Positions 1 to 9,532 of a DNA stretch of 64,000 nucleotides are shown piece by piece. The translations under genes and the position numbers were made by a program. The stretch's first letter is position 1. The number at the start of each line of letters is the position of its first letter. Source of the DNA: Brevibacterium sp. (lineage in GTDB: Bacteria > Actinomycetota > Actinomycetes > Actinomycetales > Brevibacteriaceae); assembly GCF_031179145.1 (NCBI RefSeq), contig NZ_JAPSIB010000007.1, positions 1-64,000 on the forward strand. The letters run 5' to 3'. The notes beneath the pieces were generated by a model. It was not told where the DNA came from. It made no database searches and saw only the letters and a list, made by a program, of their open reading frames with translations.

Positions 1-154
1 AACGCGTGTCCTGGATTCCTGGCGGCAACACCCCCCGGATCATCAATAACAGGGCAAAATAGCCATACCAGGACCAGCGACCAGACCCCACCATGGGGCC
101 TACCAATGAATATAGGGGCACCCCCCAAATACTGGTCCACGGTTTCGGGTAGTC
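1..154 (+). promoter_or_regulatory. Probable leader of CRISPR array 1
   Basis: This stretch has no convincing gene and is more AT-rich than the array beside it. It lies directly before the first repeat, on the side where repeats are identical, while repeats on the far side are decayed. New spacers enter at the leader end, so this should hold the array promoter and integration signals. No clear -35/-10 pair was identified, and no shared block with the leader of array 2 was found by eye. The leader may extend beyond the window. Confidence 0.6.
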
Positions 155-2320
155 GTCCGCTCCGCGCCTGCGGAGATGAGCCCGAGGTGGCGACGCTGAT
201 GAGTGAGGCCCGCACGTCCGCTCCGCGCCTGCGGAGATGAGCCCCGGACGGCAAGCACACGGACAAGCGGGGTTTCGTCCGCTCCGCGCCTGCGGAGATG
301 AGCCCCTGACGTGAAAATCATCCGCTCGGGCAATGACGTCCGCTCCGCGCCTGCGGAGATGAGCCCCCCTCGCCGGAGACGGCCACCACTTACTGGGCGT
401 CCGCTCCGCGCCTGCGGAGATGAGCCCGGGGTTCACACGTTCTCTCTGTCGGTTGACGGGTCCGCTCCGCGCCTGCGGAGATGAGCCCTGGAAGTCGCCG
501 GCGGAGAGCTTGTCGACCTCGTCCGCTCCGCGCCTGCGGAGATGAGCCCTACCGCGGGTCCGCCTACATGATCTCGGTCGAGTCCGCTCCGCGCCTGCGG
601 AGATGAGCCCATCGGGTGAGGATGCGGGTGTGTGGAAACCCAGTCCGCTCCGCGCCTGCGGAGATGACCCCCAGAAATCAGCCACACCCGCGCATACGGG
701 CAAGTCCGCTCCGCGCCTGCGGAGATGAGCCCGACTCGTGGTTCGTGGGGCAGGTGGGTCGAGCGTCCGCTCCGCGCCTGCGGAGATGAGCCCGAAGTCC
801 TCCGTGTACGGCATCTACGTTGGTTGTCCGCTCCGCGCCTGCGGAGATGAGCCCATTCGGCGTGAACGCCTCACCACCAACGGCGAGTCCGCTCCGCGCC
901 TGCGGAGATGAGCCCAGTGGGCAGCCGACAACGTCGATATGTCGCAGGTCCGCTCCGCGCCTGCGGAGATGAGCCCTCGATCGGCTTCAAACTCTCCGAC
1001 GAAACGATGTCCGCTCCGCGCCTGCGGAGATGAGCCCCCGACCGGTACTCGGGCAGCTTCTCGGGCGGAGTCCGCTCCGCGCCTGCGGAGATGAGCCCCG
1101 AGATGGATCTCGGGATTGATTGGCGATCGCGTCCGCTCCGCGCCTGCGGAGATGAGCCCGAGGTTCGGCGGCAAGTCGGTAGCGAGGTCGGGTCCGCTCC
1201 GCGCCTGCGGAGATGAGCCCCACCCGGACACGGGGCACGTGTGCGCCGACCTGGTCCGCTCCGCGCCTGCGGAGGTGAGCCCCGCGTTCACGTTTCTTTC
1301 CGCGCTCATCGCCTGTCCGCTCCACGCCTGCGGAGATGAGCCCAAGTGCATCATCGACACGTTCGTCATCCCCGGGTCCGCTCCGCGCCTGCGGAGATGA
1401 GCCCATGATTTCGGAGGTGGTCTCCTCTACGTTGTTGGTCCGCTCCGCGCCTGCGGAGATGAGCCCGCGGGGTGCCAGGTCCAGTTGTCCTCGTCGTCGT
1501 CCGCTCCGCGCCTGCGGAGATGAGCCTCGAAATCGAAGCGAAAGCAGCGGGGTTCGTCCGTCCGCTCCGCGCCTGCGGAGATGAGCCCGGCATCAGTGCC
1601 GCCGTGAACGCAGCCAAGGGGTCCGCTCCGCGCCTGCGGAGATGAGCCCGCTCCGGTGCCCTGGCCGCAACCGTCAGGGCAGTCCGCTCCGCGCCTGCGG
1701 AGATGAGCCCCCGGAGATCCCCGAGGATAAGAAGGCTCCGACGTCCGCTCCGCGCCTGCGGAGATGAGCCCGCCGAGGCGCGGTAGTCGGAGAGTTCGAC
1801 CCGGTCCGCTCCGCGCCTGCGGAGATGAGCCCTGTTGGGCGTTCGCGTAGCTTCTGATCGGGGCGTCCGCTCCGCGCCTGCGGAGATGAGCCCGACGAGC
1901 CGCACAGCAGGCCACCAAGCAGGCCGTCCGCTCCGCGCCTGCGGAGATGAGCCCCCGGCCAGCAAATCGACGCGACCGGCATCTATGTCCGCTCCGCGCC
2001 TGCGGAGATGAGCCCCACAACAAGCGCTGAGGAGATCAACCATGGCAGTCCGCTCCGCGCCTGCGGAGATGAGCCTTACTCGACGCCAGTGGCACGGTAA
2101 CATGTGTGGTCCGCTCCGCGCCTGCGGAGATGAGCCCCTCCTTGCCAGTCTCCCGGTCCGTGGTGGAGCGTCCGCTCCGCGCCTGCGGAGATGAGCCCCA
2201 TGGCTGATATTCCATCGACTCCGGCGGACGGTCCGCTCCGCGCCTGCGGAGATGAGCCCAGCCCGGACCACTACGTCATTCCCGTCCTCGGGTCCGCTCC
2301 GCGCCTGCGGAGATGAGCCC

Positions 2321-2415
2321 GCGCGGTAGGCGGTCGCCTGGGACTTGTACGGGGTCCGCTCCGCGCCTGCGGAGATGAGCCCGCGCGGTAGGCGGTCGCC
2401 TGGGACTTGTACGGG
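2321..2415 (+). repeat. Tandemly duplicated CRISPR spacer (33 bp)
   Basis: The spacer at 2321-2353 is identical to the one at 2383-2415, with one repeat between them. Both are 33 bp, one base longer than most. This is most simply a repeat-spacer unit duplication by recombination or slippage, not two acquisitions of the same sequence. Confidence 0.9.
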
Positions 2416-3177
2416 GTCCGCTCCGCGCCTGCGGAGATGAGCCCCCCTTGGCGAAGTCGAGGAAGCGTTTCCAGTCGTCCGCTCCGCGCCTGCGGAGATG
2501 AGCCCGCGAGTTTCCGTGCCGCTACGACCATTGAGTCGTCCGCTCCGCGCCTGCGGAGATGAGCCCTGCTCTGCGAGTCCCTCCATGAGGATTGTCGGGT
2601 CCGCTCCGCGCCTGCGGAGATGAGCCCGCGCGTGTCCTGTCTGCGTGGTGGAGGGTTGGGTCCGCTCCGCGCCTGCGGAGATGAGCCCATATTGGTGATT
2701 CGTTCCATGCCGTGCGTGTAGTCCGCTCCGCGCCTGCGGAGATGAGCCCACCATAACGACTCCACTCGACTACCTGGTCAAGTCCGCTCCGCGCCTGCGG
2801 AGATGAGCCCCGGAATCGGCTCAGTCCGCCGACGACGAGGGCGTCCGCTCCGCGCCTGCGGAGATGAGCCCTGCTGCGCCTCAAGCCACAAGGCATCCTT
2901 GGGGTCCGCTCCGCGCCTGCGGAGATGAGCCCCGCACGGTCTGCCCGTTCGGGGTGACTTTCGAGTCCGCTCCGCGCCTGCGGAGATGAGCCCGAGGAAC
3001 GATTTCGTCGCGAATGAAAGCGACCGTCCGCTCCGCGCCTGCGGAGATGAGCCCTTCCAAATCCACCTACTCCACCGATACGACGAGTCCGCTCCGCGCC
3101 TGCGGAGATGAGCCCACCCCGATCTCCTTCCCATACTCGTAGTGCTTGGTCCGCTCCGCGCCTGCGGAGATGAGCCC

Positions 3178-3270
3178 TAGCGAAAGGACAGAACGATGAC
3201 TGAGTACACGTCCGCTCCGCGCCTGCGGAGATGAGCCCTAGCGAAAGGACAGAACGATGACTGAGTACAC
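3178..3270 (+). repeat. Tandemly duplicated CRISPR spacer (32 bp)
   Basis: The spacers at 3178-3209 and 3239-3270 are identical. The sequence contains AAAGGACAG followed after a short gap by ATG and an open codon series. It therefore looks like the ribosome binding site and start of a protein-coding gene in the source element, probably a phage or plasmid. Confidence 0.88.
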
Positions 3271-6227
3271 GTCCGCTCCGCGCCTGCGGAGATGAGCCCC
3301 TCCATGACCCGTCCGCAGGTGCGGCTGCAGCGTCCGCTCCGCGCCTGCGGAGATGAGCCCGGCCATGAGCGAAGAAGACTACATGCTCACCCGTCCGCTC
3401 CGCGCCTGCGGAGATGAGCCCATGGCTGTGTCTCTCTTTCGGTGTGGTGGGTGGTCCGCTCCGCGCCTGCGGAGATGAGCCCGCCGAGTGCGGTTGGAGC
3501 GTTGCCCCAACTCCGTCCGCTCCGCGCCTGCGGAGATGAGCCCCGTTTTGCCACATCACCGAAACGTGCAAACAAGTCCGCTCCGCGCCTGCGGAGATGA
3601 GCCCGAGCATGACATGCGACTCGCCCTGCAGGTAGCGTCCGCTCCGCGCCTGCGGAGATGAGCCCCCACGCGGGCCGTTACATGCCGGTCGTACAGAGTC
3701 CGCTCCGCGCCTGCGGAGATGAGCCCTCGATGCACGCCTGGTCTCGGGGCGATGCAGCGGTCCGCTCCGCGCCTGCGGAGATGAGCCCCGCACCCACGTC
3801 GCCGACAACCCCCGATACGAGTCCGCTCCGCGCCTGCGGAGATGAGCCCTCGACCACAGTGGGTCGTTCGGGGTGATCTTCGTCCGCTCCGCGCCTGCGG
3901 AGATGAGCCCGTCACCGCCTACCGCGAGACCGTCGCCAGCGAGTCCGCTCCGCGCCTGCGGAGATGAGCCCAGGGGCCTACGAGGGCGTTCTTCTGGGCG
4001 GTGGTCCGCTCCGCGCCTGCGGAGATGAGCCCCAGGTGCCGACCTCGACGGGTGCGCACCGTTCGTCCGCTCCGCGCCTGCGGAGATGAGCCCCACGTTG
4101 GCCGGGGGATTGTCGTCGCCGGGGGGGTCCGCTCCGCGCCTGCGGAGATGAGCCCTACGGCAAAGAGACCGTGAGCAAAGGTGACTAGTCCGCTCCGCGC
4201 CTGCGGAGATGAGCCCCCAATCGCCTTGTGAGCATCCGGTGCTGAGCAGTCCGCTCCGCGCCTGCGGAGATGAGCCCAGCCGCGATCAAAGCCGCCGACG
4301 AACTCACCAGTCCGCTCCGCGCCTGCGGAGATGAGCCCTGAGCTTGCGGATCTCATGGCCGAGGTCTTCGGTCCGCTCCGCGCCTGCGGAGATGAGCCCT
4401 TGTCCGGCGAGAGCGCGAGCTCCTGCAGGTCGTCCGCTCCGCGCCTGCGGAGATGAGCCCCCTCGGCTGCGCGTCGGTGTGCAGACGAAGGCGTCCGCTC
4501 CGCGCCTGCGGAGATGAGCCCTTGCTGTATTTGATTCCCATCCCGGCTCTGTAGTCCGCTCCGCGCCTGCGGAGATGAGCCCAGACGGATCGAACGCGAT
4601 CTGGATGGACCCCGGTCCGCTCCGCGCATGCGGAGATGAGCCCTCTGGCTCCTCGGGCGGCTCTCCTGGGCACACGTCCGCTCCGCGCCTGCGGAGATGA
4701 GCCCGTGGACCGCTCCCCGTCGATCGTCGCCGTCAGGTCCGCTCCGCCCCTGCGGAGATGAGCCCGCCATTCTGGACGAGTCGGTGACGGCCCCGAAGTC
4801 CGCTCCGCGCCTGCGGAGATGAGCCCAGTCCCTGCCAGGGAGTCGAGCTCGATGGACTGGTCCGCTCCGCGCCTGCGGAGATGAGCCCCGAGCGGGGCGG
4901 TCGCCATACTGGGGGTCGCAGTCCGCTCCGCGCCTGCGGAGATGAGCCCGACCCGATCAAGACGAGACCACTTCATCCAGTGTCCGCTCCGCGCTTGCGG
5001 AGATGAGCCCCCAAATCAGCAGCCGCCCGGCTGCTCCTGGTGGTCCGCTCCGCGCCTGCGTAGATGAGCCCTCCCCATCTCCGAAACCGTCCTCGAAGCC
5101 ACCGTCCGCTCCGCGCCTGCGGAGATGAGCCCTCCACACCAACGCCGCCGGTATCCCCGACAAAGTCCGCTCCGCGCCTGCGGTGATGAGCCCCTCGGAG
5201 CAGGTGCGGCAGAGTCTCGGAGCAGGTCCGCTCCGCGCCTGCGGAGATGAGCCCGTGCGATTACGGGTGCGTACTGTCCGAAGTCGGTCCGCTCCGCGCC
5301 TGCGGAGATGAGCCCGAGTACAGGTGCACCAAGTCCCGGTCACCGTCGTCCGCTCCGCGCCTGCGGAGATGAGCCCACCGCGTTGTGCCCACCGAATGGT
5401 GGAACGCGGTCCGCTCCGCGCCTGCGGAGATGAGCCCGCCTCACCGTCGTGTCCGTACCGGGAAACCATGTCCGCTCCGCGCCTGCGGAGATGAGCCCGC
5501 CGACGAGAGCAGCCCGGTCAGCAGCCCGGCGTCCGCTCCGCGCCTGCGGAGATGACCCCCCGAAGCCGACCCTGCCGCGTACTCCGTGTACGTCCGCTCC
5601 GCGCCTGCGGAGATGAGCCCTCCACGGCGGGTTCTGCGACGGCCACTGCTGCGTCCGCACCGCGCCTGCGGAGATGAGCCCGCAGGCGAGCACGTTCGCC
5701 GCACACAACACCGGTCCGCTCCGCGCCTGCGGAGATGAGCCCCCATCGAAGCGTGCGCCCTCCGGCACTCCCAGTCCGCTCCGCGCCTGCGGAGGTGAGC
5801 CCGACACCATCCAGGCCGTCCACTGCATCCACAGGTCCGCTCCGCGCCTGCGGAGATGAGCCCTTGCCTGCACTGCCCCAAGTCAGGTACCAGTCGTCCG
5901 CTCCGCGCCTGCGGAGATGAGCCCCCGTCGCCGACCCGAATGCCGCCATGAAACTCGTCCGCTCCGCGCGCGGAGATGAGCCCCAGGCCCGGGTAGTAGC
6001 GGAGGTAGACCTGTGATCCGCTCCGCGCCCGCGGAGATGAGCCCGGGCCGACGATCATGCCGGGCTGTCCGTCTTGGTCCGCTCCGCGCGTGCGGAGATG
6101 AGCCCTCGACGGGCATGAGGGCCTGCGGGTTCGGGGTGTCCGCTCCGCACGTGCGGAGATGAGCTCATCGGCGGCGACGTGAACGCCGAGAACAAGTCGT
6201 CCGCTCGGCGCCCGCGGAGATGAGCCC

Positions 6228-6412
6228 AGTGGAAGGCAGTCAGGACGGCCTCCACAAAAGTCCGCCCCGCGAGCACAGAGGTTTATTTCGCTGGTCCCGC
6301 TCGCTTGATAGAATCGTCCGTGCCCTAAATTCTCCGCGTGCGGAGATGACCCTATTGCCCTCGAAGAGTCTCCGGCAAGGATCTCTGGCCCCGCTTCTGC
6401 GGGGATTGGAGC
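6228..6412 (+). repeat. Decayed trailer repeats of array 1
   Basis: Recognisable but damaged repeat copies continue past the last good repeat. One lies near 6260-6288 with most of the second stem arm lost. One near 6326-6352 keeps CTCCGCGTGCGGAG and ATGACCC. One near 6385-6412 keeps a CCCCGC/GCGGGG hairpin. Decay at the leader-distal end is typical of old arrays. Confidence 0.7.
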
Positions 6413-6670
6413 AAGTTGAAATTGCGCTGATCGTCATACTGCATTGGCTTCCGCTCCAGCCAAGCATCAGCAACAAACTAGGAAAGCAGAACGATTCAGA
6501 TCAGCAACGGTGGATCTCAAAACTTATCCAACATTGCTCTAGACGAGTCTCCGAACATCCTGCTACAGTTGTCATCAGTTGCCGGGGCCACCTCACAACC
6601 CGCGTTCCAGGCGAAGCCCGGCAACTACCCAAACCTTAGACGTCAGCGCTGACATAGGAGGCAGAAGACG
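6413..6670 (+). other. Intergenic region between array 1 trailer and cas3
   Basis: These 258 bases hold no convincing gene. The last part carries the cas3 ribosome binding site (AGGAGG at about 6657-6662, 8 bases before the ATG). A cas promoter would be expected here but no strong -35/-10 pair stands out, and no strong terminator hairpin closes the array. Read-through from array 1 into cas3 is therefore possible. Confidence 0.5.
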
Positions 6671-9532
6671 ATGGAGCTCGACACTGTGCGTGCCCTGTGG
6701 GCCAAGTACCTGTCCGAAGAGGACCAGTCGCTATCACTCGTCCAGCACATGGAAGACAGCGCCGATGTCGCACGCAAACTATGGCGGACATACGTTGCCA
6801 AGAGCACCGCTGACTGGATCGAGTCCGAACTCCAACTCAGCCCAATCAGTACAGAGAACCTCGTTGCATGGATCATCGGTTGTCATGACGTAGGCAAGGC
6901 CACTTGGCAATTCCAGTCTCAGGTCGACCACACACCTCAAGGCCGCAGCAAAGTCGAAAAAGTCAGACGTGCCGGATTCGGATTTCCGCAGATGAAATCC
7001 AAAGACGACAAGGTTCCGCATTCCCACTTCAGCCAACTGATCGTCGAGGGCTACTTGTGTGCGAGATTCGGCATGGAGATCGACGAGGCCGAGACGTTCG
7101 CATCCGTGGCTGGCTCACACCATGGTCTCCCTCCGTTCTCAAACAAACTCAGTCACGCCTCGAGAAATATGGACGAGAGCCGCCTTAATGCCACTCATTC
7201 ATGGAAAGACGCTCAGACCACGCTCCTCGACCACATGACCACCTATACGAACGCCGAATCGGCATTAGAACGTCTCTCCACGATCAGACTCTCAGCTCCG
7301 GTACAGTTCATGCTGACCGGACTTGTTCTCATGGCCGACTGGATCGCATCCAGCGCGGAACTGTTCCCGCTGGACCAGGTCCTACCTGACCGAATCGACA
7401 CCGCGTGGGAGAGGTTGAACCTTCCCCAGAAATGGCACCCCGACAACGGCAGCACCACCTCGGCGAGCAACTTCTACCGTCATCGTTTCTCCTGGCCACC
7501 CGAGCGAACTCCATTCGATGTCCAGGACTCGGCCTTCCACGAGGCACGACGAACAGATCCTCCGATGCTGATGTGTGTCGAGGCAACCATGGGCCAAGGC
7601 AAGACCGAGCTGGCATTGGCAGTGGCAGAAATTCTCGCCCATCGCTGGAACAAGAACGGCATTTTCTTCGCGGCCCCCACCATGGCCACGACCGACGGAT
7701 TATTCCAGCGTGTATTGGCCTGGGCTGCGATTGTCACCCATCCCGATACGATCGCTTCGATGTATCTCGGACACTCCAAGAACAACCTCAATCAGTGGTT
7801 CCGCCAGCTTCCCAAAGTGACCTACGCTCCGATCGGCGACGACTACGGCAATCGCACGGGGGCCCACTCCGAGACGCAGGGCGATGTCATTGCCCACCAG
7901 TGGTTCTCGGGCCGGAAGAAGGGGATCCTCTCCAATTTCGTGGTGGGCACTATTGACCAGGTGCTCTTCTCAGCGCTTCAGTCCAAACACGTCATGCTTC
8001 GTCACTTGGGCCTGGCTCAGAAGGTCGTCATCATTGACGAAGCGCATGCGTATGACGCCTATATGAATTCCTATCTGGAAGCTGCACTGGAGTGGCTGGG
8101 TGCGTACCGAGTCCCGATTGTGCTTCTCTCGGCCACCCTCCCTCCAGCCATACGTGACTCCCTCATCTCTGCATATCAACGAGGATTGCACCCGCGCAGT
8201 GATGCAGTTTTGCTGCCCGAGGCTGACCCATTGGAGTATCCACGATTGACCACAGTCGATCGCGCCGGCCAACGACGAACGATAGAAGTCCCACAACCCA
8301 CTGCAACGACAACTGTTCAAGTCAGTGTCATCGACGACTCCACGGCCTCGCTCCTCGACGCACTCTCACCTTTCAAAGATGAAGGCGGTTGCGTGCTTGT
8401 CCTCTGCACCACCGTTGCTCGAGCGCAGGAGACATTCCTTACCCTTCGGGAAAATTTCGGAAAGTGCGCGGAGCTCCTCCATGCTGGTTTCACCGCGAAC
8501 TCTCGGGTCGACAAGGAGACGCGGTTGCGCAAAGAGCTCGGTGCCGACGCACACCGAGGTGAAGACCGCCCGTTCCGTAGACTGCTTGTCTCAACGCAGG
8601 TGGTGGAACAATCACTGGATCTCGACTTCGATCTCATCGTGACCGACTTCGCTCCCATGGACCTCCTTTTACAGCGGACCGGTCGCCTTCACCGCCACCA
8701 GCGCCCTGAAATCGATCGCCCGAGGTGGACGCGTCAACCACGAATCCTGGTGCGCGGAATTTCATCGCATTCCGTCCTCACTCAGCCTCCCACGTTTCAC
8801 TGGTCACTGACTCTCATCTATTCCGAATACATCCTGCTGAAAAGCTGGTGGCAGCTCGGCGATATCCTGTCCGGAACGCCGCTGAGAATTCCTCAAGACA
8901 TTCCTCGACTGGTCTCACTCGCGTATGGGGATGGCACCATGTTCCCGAATCATACGGACATCGTCGAGGAGGCGCTCAACACACATAACACAGCTGTAGA
9001 AACCAGCCGAAAACGCTCACGCACGTTCCAACTGCAGCTCACCTCCAACGGCTATCCAGCAACCACGATCGCGGAGGCTTTCCCAACTCAGGGAGCCGAC
9101 AACGAACTTGATGGTCCCTCCGGCGAGATTCGGGGCGAGGCTATCGTGCGTGGTTCCGATCCGACGATCGAAGTCATCGTAGTCCAGAGGTACGGGTCGG
9201 GGTATCGAGTGCTTCCATGGCTTGCCGATGACGAGGATCCGCCGACACTGTTCCCCGACAGAGAACCAGATACAAGCTCTTCGTATCTGCTGGCCACGTG
9301 TACTGTGCGTCTTCCTTACAAGTTCGGAAAAGACTATCTATTCAATGAGGTGACCGACCAACTCGAATCGCAAACCTACGCCGGGTGGAGAAAGTCCTAC
9401 CTGCTCGGTGGCATGTTGGCACTCGAACTCGATGATGACTTCTCATGTGTTGTTGCGGGCAAGACCCTGCGCTATGACGAACTTCTGGGACTGCACGAAA
9501 TCAAGAACGAATCGATCGAGGACCAATCGTGA
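6671..9532 (+). CDS. cas3: CRISPR-associated helicase/nuclease Cas3 (type I-E)
   Basis: 953-residue Cas3, the nuclease-helicase recruited by Cascade to degrade target DNA. The N-terminal HD nuclease domain shows His26, the HD pair at residues 72-73 (GCHDVGK) and the double His at 150-151. The superfamily 2 helicase part has Walker A MGQGKT (about 307-312), the DEAH box IIDEAH (454-459), the SAT motif at 487-489 and motif VI QRTGRLHRH near 665-673. Length is slightly above the usual 880-900. A good ribosome binding site supports the ATG. It is the first gene of the cas operon, and its stop overlaps the next start by 4 bases (GTGA). No domain is missing and no frameshift is seen, so the system looks able to interfere. 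Confidence 0.97.
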   Translation: MELDTVRALWAKYLSEEDQSLSLVQHMEDSADVARKLWRTYVAKSTADWIESELQLSPISTENLVAWIIGCHDVGKATWQFQSQVDHTPQGRSKVEKVRRAGFGFPQMKSKDDKVPHSHFSQLIVEGYLCARFGMEIDEAETFASVAGSHHGLPPFSNKLSHASRNMDESRLNATHSWKDAQTTLLDHMTTYTNAESALERLSTIRLSAPVQFMLTGLVLMADWIASSAELFPLDQVLPDRIDTAWERLNLPQKWHPDNGSTTSASNFYRHRFSWPPERTPFDVQDSAFHEARRTDPPMLMCVEATMGQGKTELALAVAEILAHRWNKNGIFFAAPTMATTDGLFQRVLAWAAIVTHPDTIASMYLGHSKNNLNQWFRQLPKVTYAPIGDDYGNRTGAHSETQGDVIAHQWFSGRKKGILSNFVVGTIDQVLFSALQSKHVMLRHLGLAQKVVIIDEAHAYDAYMNSYLEAALEWLGAYRVPIVLLSATLPPAIRDSLISAYQRGLHPRSDAVLLPEADPLEYPRLTTVDRAGQRRTIEVPQPTATTTVQVSVIDDSTASLLDALSPFKDEGGCVLVLCTTVARAQETFLTLRENFGKCAELLHAGFTANSRVDKETRLRKELGADAHRGEDRPFRRLLVSTQVVEQSLDLDFDLIVTDFAPMDLLLQRTGRLHRHQRPEIDRPRWTRQPRILVRGISSHSVLTQPPTFHWSLTLIYSEYILLKSWWQLGDILSGTPLRIPQDIPRLVSLAYGDGTMFPNHTDIVEEALNTHNTAVETSRKRSRTFQLQLTSNGYPATTIAEAFPTQGADNELDGPSGEIRGEAIVRGSDPTIEVIVVQRYGSGYRVLPWLADDEDPPTLFPDREPDTSSSYLLATCTVRLPYKFGKDYLFNEVTDQLESQTYAGWRKSYLLGGMLALELDDDFSCVVAGKTLRYDELLGLHEIKNESIEDQS

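Larger units (their letters stand above)
155..6227 (+). CRISPR. CRISPR array 1, type I-E, about 100 repeats
   Basis: Repeats are 29 bp with spacers of 32 bp (some 33 bp), so the period is about 61 bp. Ninety-five repeats fit from 155 to 5896, followed by variant repeats at 5957 (27 bp), 6016, 6077, 6138 and 6199. Each repeat begins GTCCG, has the hairpin core CTCCGCGCCTGCGGAG and ends ATGAGCCC. By analogy with E. coli type I-E repeats, the last eight bases become the crRNA 5' handle after Cas6e cleavage, which puts transcription on the + strand. Repeats are uniform at the left. Variants build up to the right, including those near 4619, 4740, 4994, 5055, 5180, 5563, 5653 and 5790, so the left end is the leader side. 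Two spacers are each present twice side by side. Confidence 0.98.

Noticed and set aside
100..5873. Many long open frames on both strands through CRISPR array 1, including one of more than 500 codons
   Set aside because: They consist of the translated repeat (for example GLISAGAERT or AHLRRRGAD) and spacers. The 61-bp period shifts the frame each unit, and there is no ribosome binding site.
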